In this document: positions 5,396-5,592 of the stretch, piece by piece | Numbering within the stretch: the first letter of the stretch is position 1 | Layout of the letters: every line of letters starts with the position of its first letter | NCBI GenBank assembly: GCA_026225155.1 | Contig: JAMFSG010000112.1 | Coordinates: 1 to 5,592 of the forward strand | Source of the DNA: Verrucomicrobiota bacterium | GTDB lineage: Bacteria > Verrucomicrobiota > Verrucomicrobiia > Limisphaerales > UBA11358 | Length of the DNA: 5,592 nt | Direction: 5' to 3' | Notes under the pieces: generated by a model | The model's database searches: none | What the model was told of the DNA's origin: nothing | Seen by the model: the letters and a program-made list of their open reading frames with translations, nothing else | Position numbers and translations under genes: made by a program

Positions 5396-5592
5396 CCAAA
5401 AAGTGCTTCGTGCATTCCGGGCATCGGCTGCCCGTTTTTTTTGTCCCAGTAACGGAAATTCGCGCTCCAATCCCAGATGCACCAGCCGATATTTTCCGCT
5501 TCCGCCGTCCGCCGCAAGGCCGAATAAAAATTCGCGCGCGATTGCTCGTCGGCCTTGATGTAAGCGCCAAATTCACCGAGGTGAACCGGCCG
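5389..5592 (-). CDS. C-terminus of a GH5-like glycoside hydrolase (cellulase-family)
   Basis: The frame entering at 5592 is open for 67 codons to TAG at 5389-5391. It begins RPVHLGEFGAYIKADEQSRA. Glu7 of this fragment lies in LGEFGAY, the classic C-terminal catalytic nucleophile motif of family 5 glycoside hydrolases. IGWCIWDWSANFRYW (35-49) matches the Trp-rich last barrel strand that lines the sugar site. The enzyme would cleave a beta-1,4-linked or similar glucan or mannan by a retaining mechanism. The remainder of the gene, including any signal peptide and the acid/base Glu, lies outside the window. An A8 run at residues 50-52 (Asp-Lys-Lys) is a possible slippage or sequencing-error site, but the frame reads sensibly on both sides. 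It is probably the upstream gene of the unit containing the TIGR03790 protein. Confidence 0.85.
   Translation of the reverse strand, partial: RPVHLGEFGAYIKADEQSRANFYSALRRTAEAENIGWCIWDWSANFRYWDKKNGQPMPGMHEALFGR

Noticed and set aside
5385..5576. Minus-strand open frame of 63 codons at the right end
   Set aside because: It overlaps the GH5-like C-terminus in another frame. The GH5 frame carries LGEFGAY and IGWCIWDW motifs, while this one is Arg/Ser-rich with no recognisable pattern.
1..5592. Possible defence, mobile or CRISPR system
   Set aside because: No integrase, transposase, terminal repeats, toxin-antitoxin pair, nuclease-helicase cluster or regularly spaced repeats were found on either strand. 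The two TatD-type proteins are unrelated in context.

Overview
The window reads as ordinary bacterial chromosome of moderate GC. It is densely packed, and every complete gene lies on the minus strand. No mobile element, CRISPR array, rRNA or tRNA was seen. Several traits suggest the Verrucomicrobiota, possibly a Pedosphaera/Limisphaera-like group: an exported TIGR03790-type protein, a TatD enzyme with a Gln-Gly-Gly-Ser-Ala-Asp-Asp-Asp insertion, an EboB-like TatD protein paired with a small conserved-looking protein, mostly absent or weak Shine-Dalgarno sites, and extragenic CCACGAAA-type motifs. The lineage call is an inference from remembered family distributions, not from a database search.

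Layout, left to right. Positions 2-85 hold the last 27 codons of a plus-strand gene, which converges on a minus-strand two-gene unit. That unit is an 86-residue uncharacterised protein (903-1163) followed 6 nt later by an EboB-like TatD-superfamily metal hydrolase (93-896). A sigma70-like promoter sits just upstream. Next, reading right to left on the minus strand, come an alpha/beta hydrolase with a complete Ser-Asp-His triad (1217-1978), a strong intrinsic terminator (2018-2060), and a small lipoprotein (2085-2480). The lipoprotein's 257-nt leader contains a nested inverted repeat. Upstream of that is a canonical TatD/YcfH-type hydrolase (2738-3547).

The right-hand block looks like one transcription unit. 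It holds the C-terminus of a GH5-like glycoside hydrolase (5389-5592), a 536-residue exported TIGR03790-type protein with C-terminal TPR repeats (3736-5346), and a 44-residue single-span membrane protein (3597-3731) that starts 4 nt after the TIGR03790 stop codon.

Working together: the GH5-like enzyme, the exported TIGR03790/TPR protein and the tiny membrane protein could form an envelope or polysaccharide-related unit. The EboB-like pair could form a small metabolic module. The remaining genes look like individually transcribed housekeeping or hypothetical genes. Nothing here is clearly a new defence or mobile system. The most noteworthy items are the coupled micro-membrane-protein, the EboB-like/86-residue pair, the two near-leaderless promoters with matching -35 boxes and spacing, and the nested hairpin ahead of the lipoprotein.
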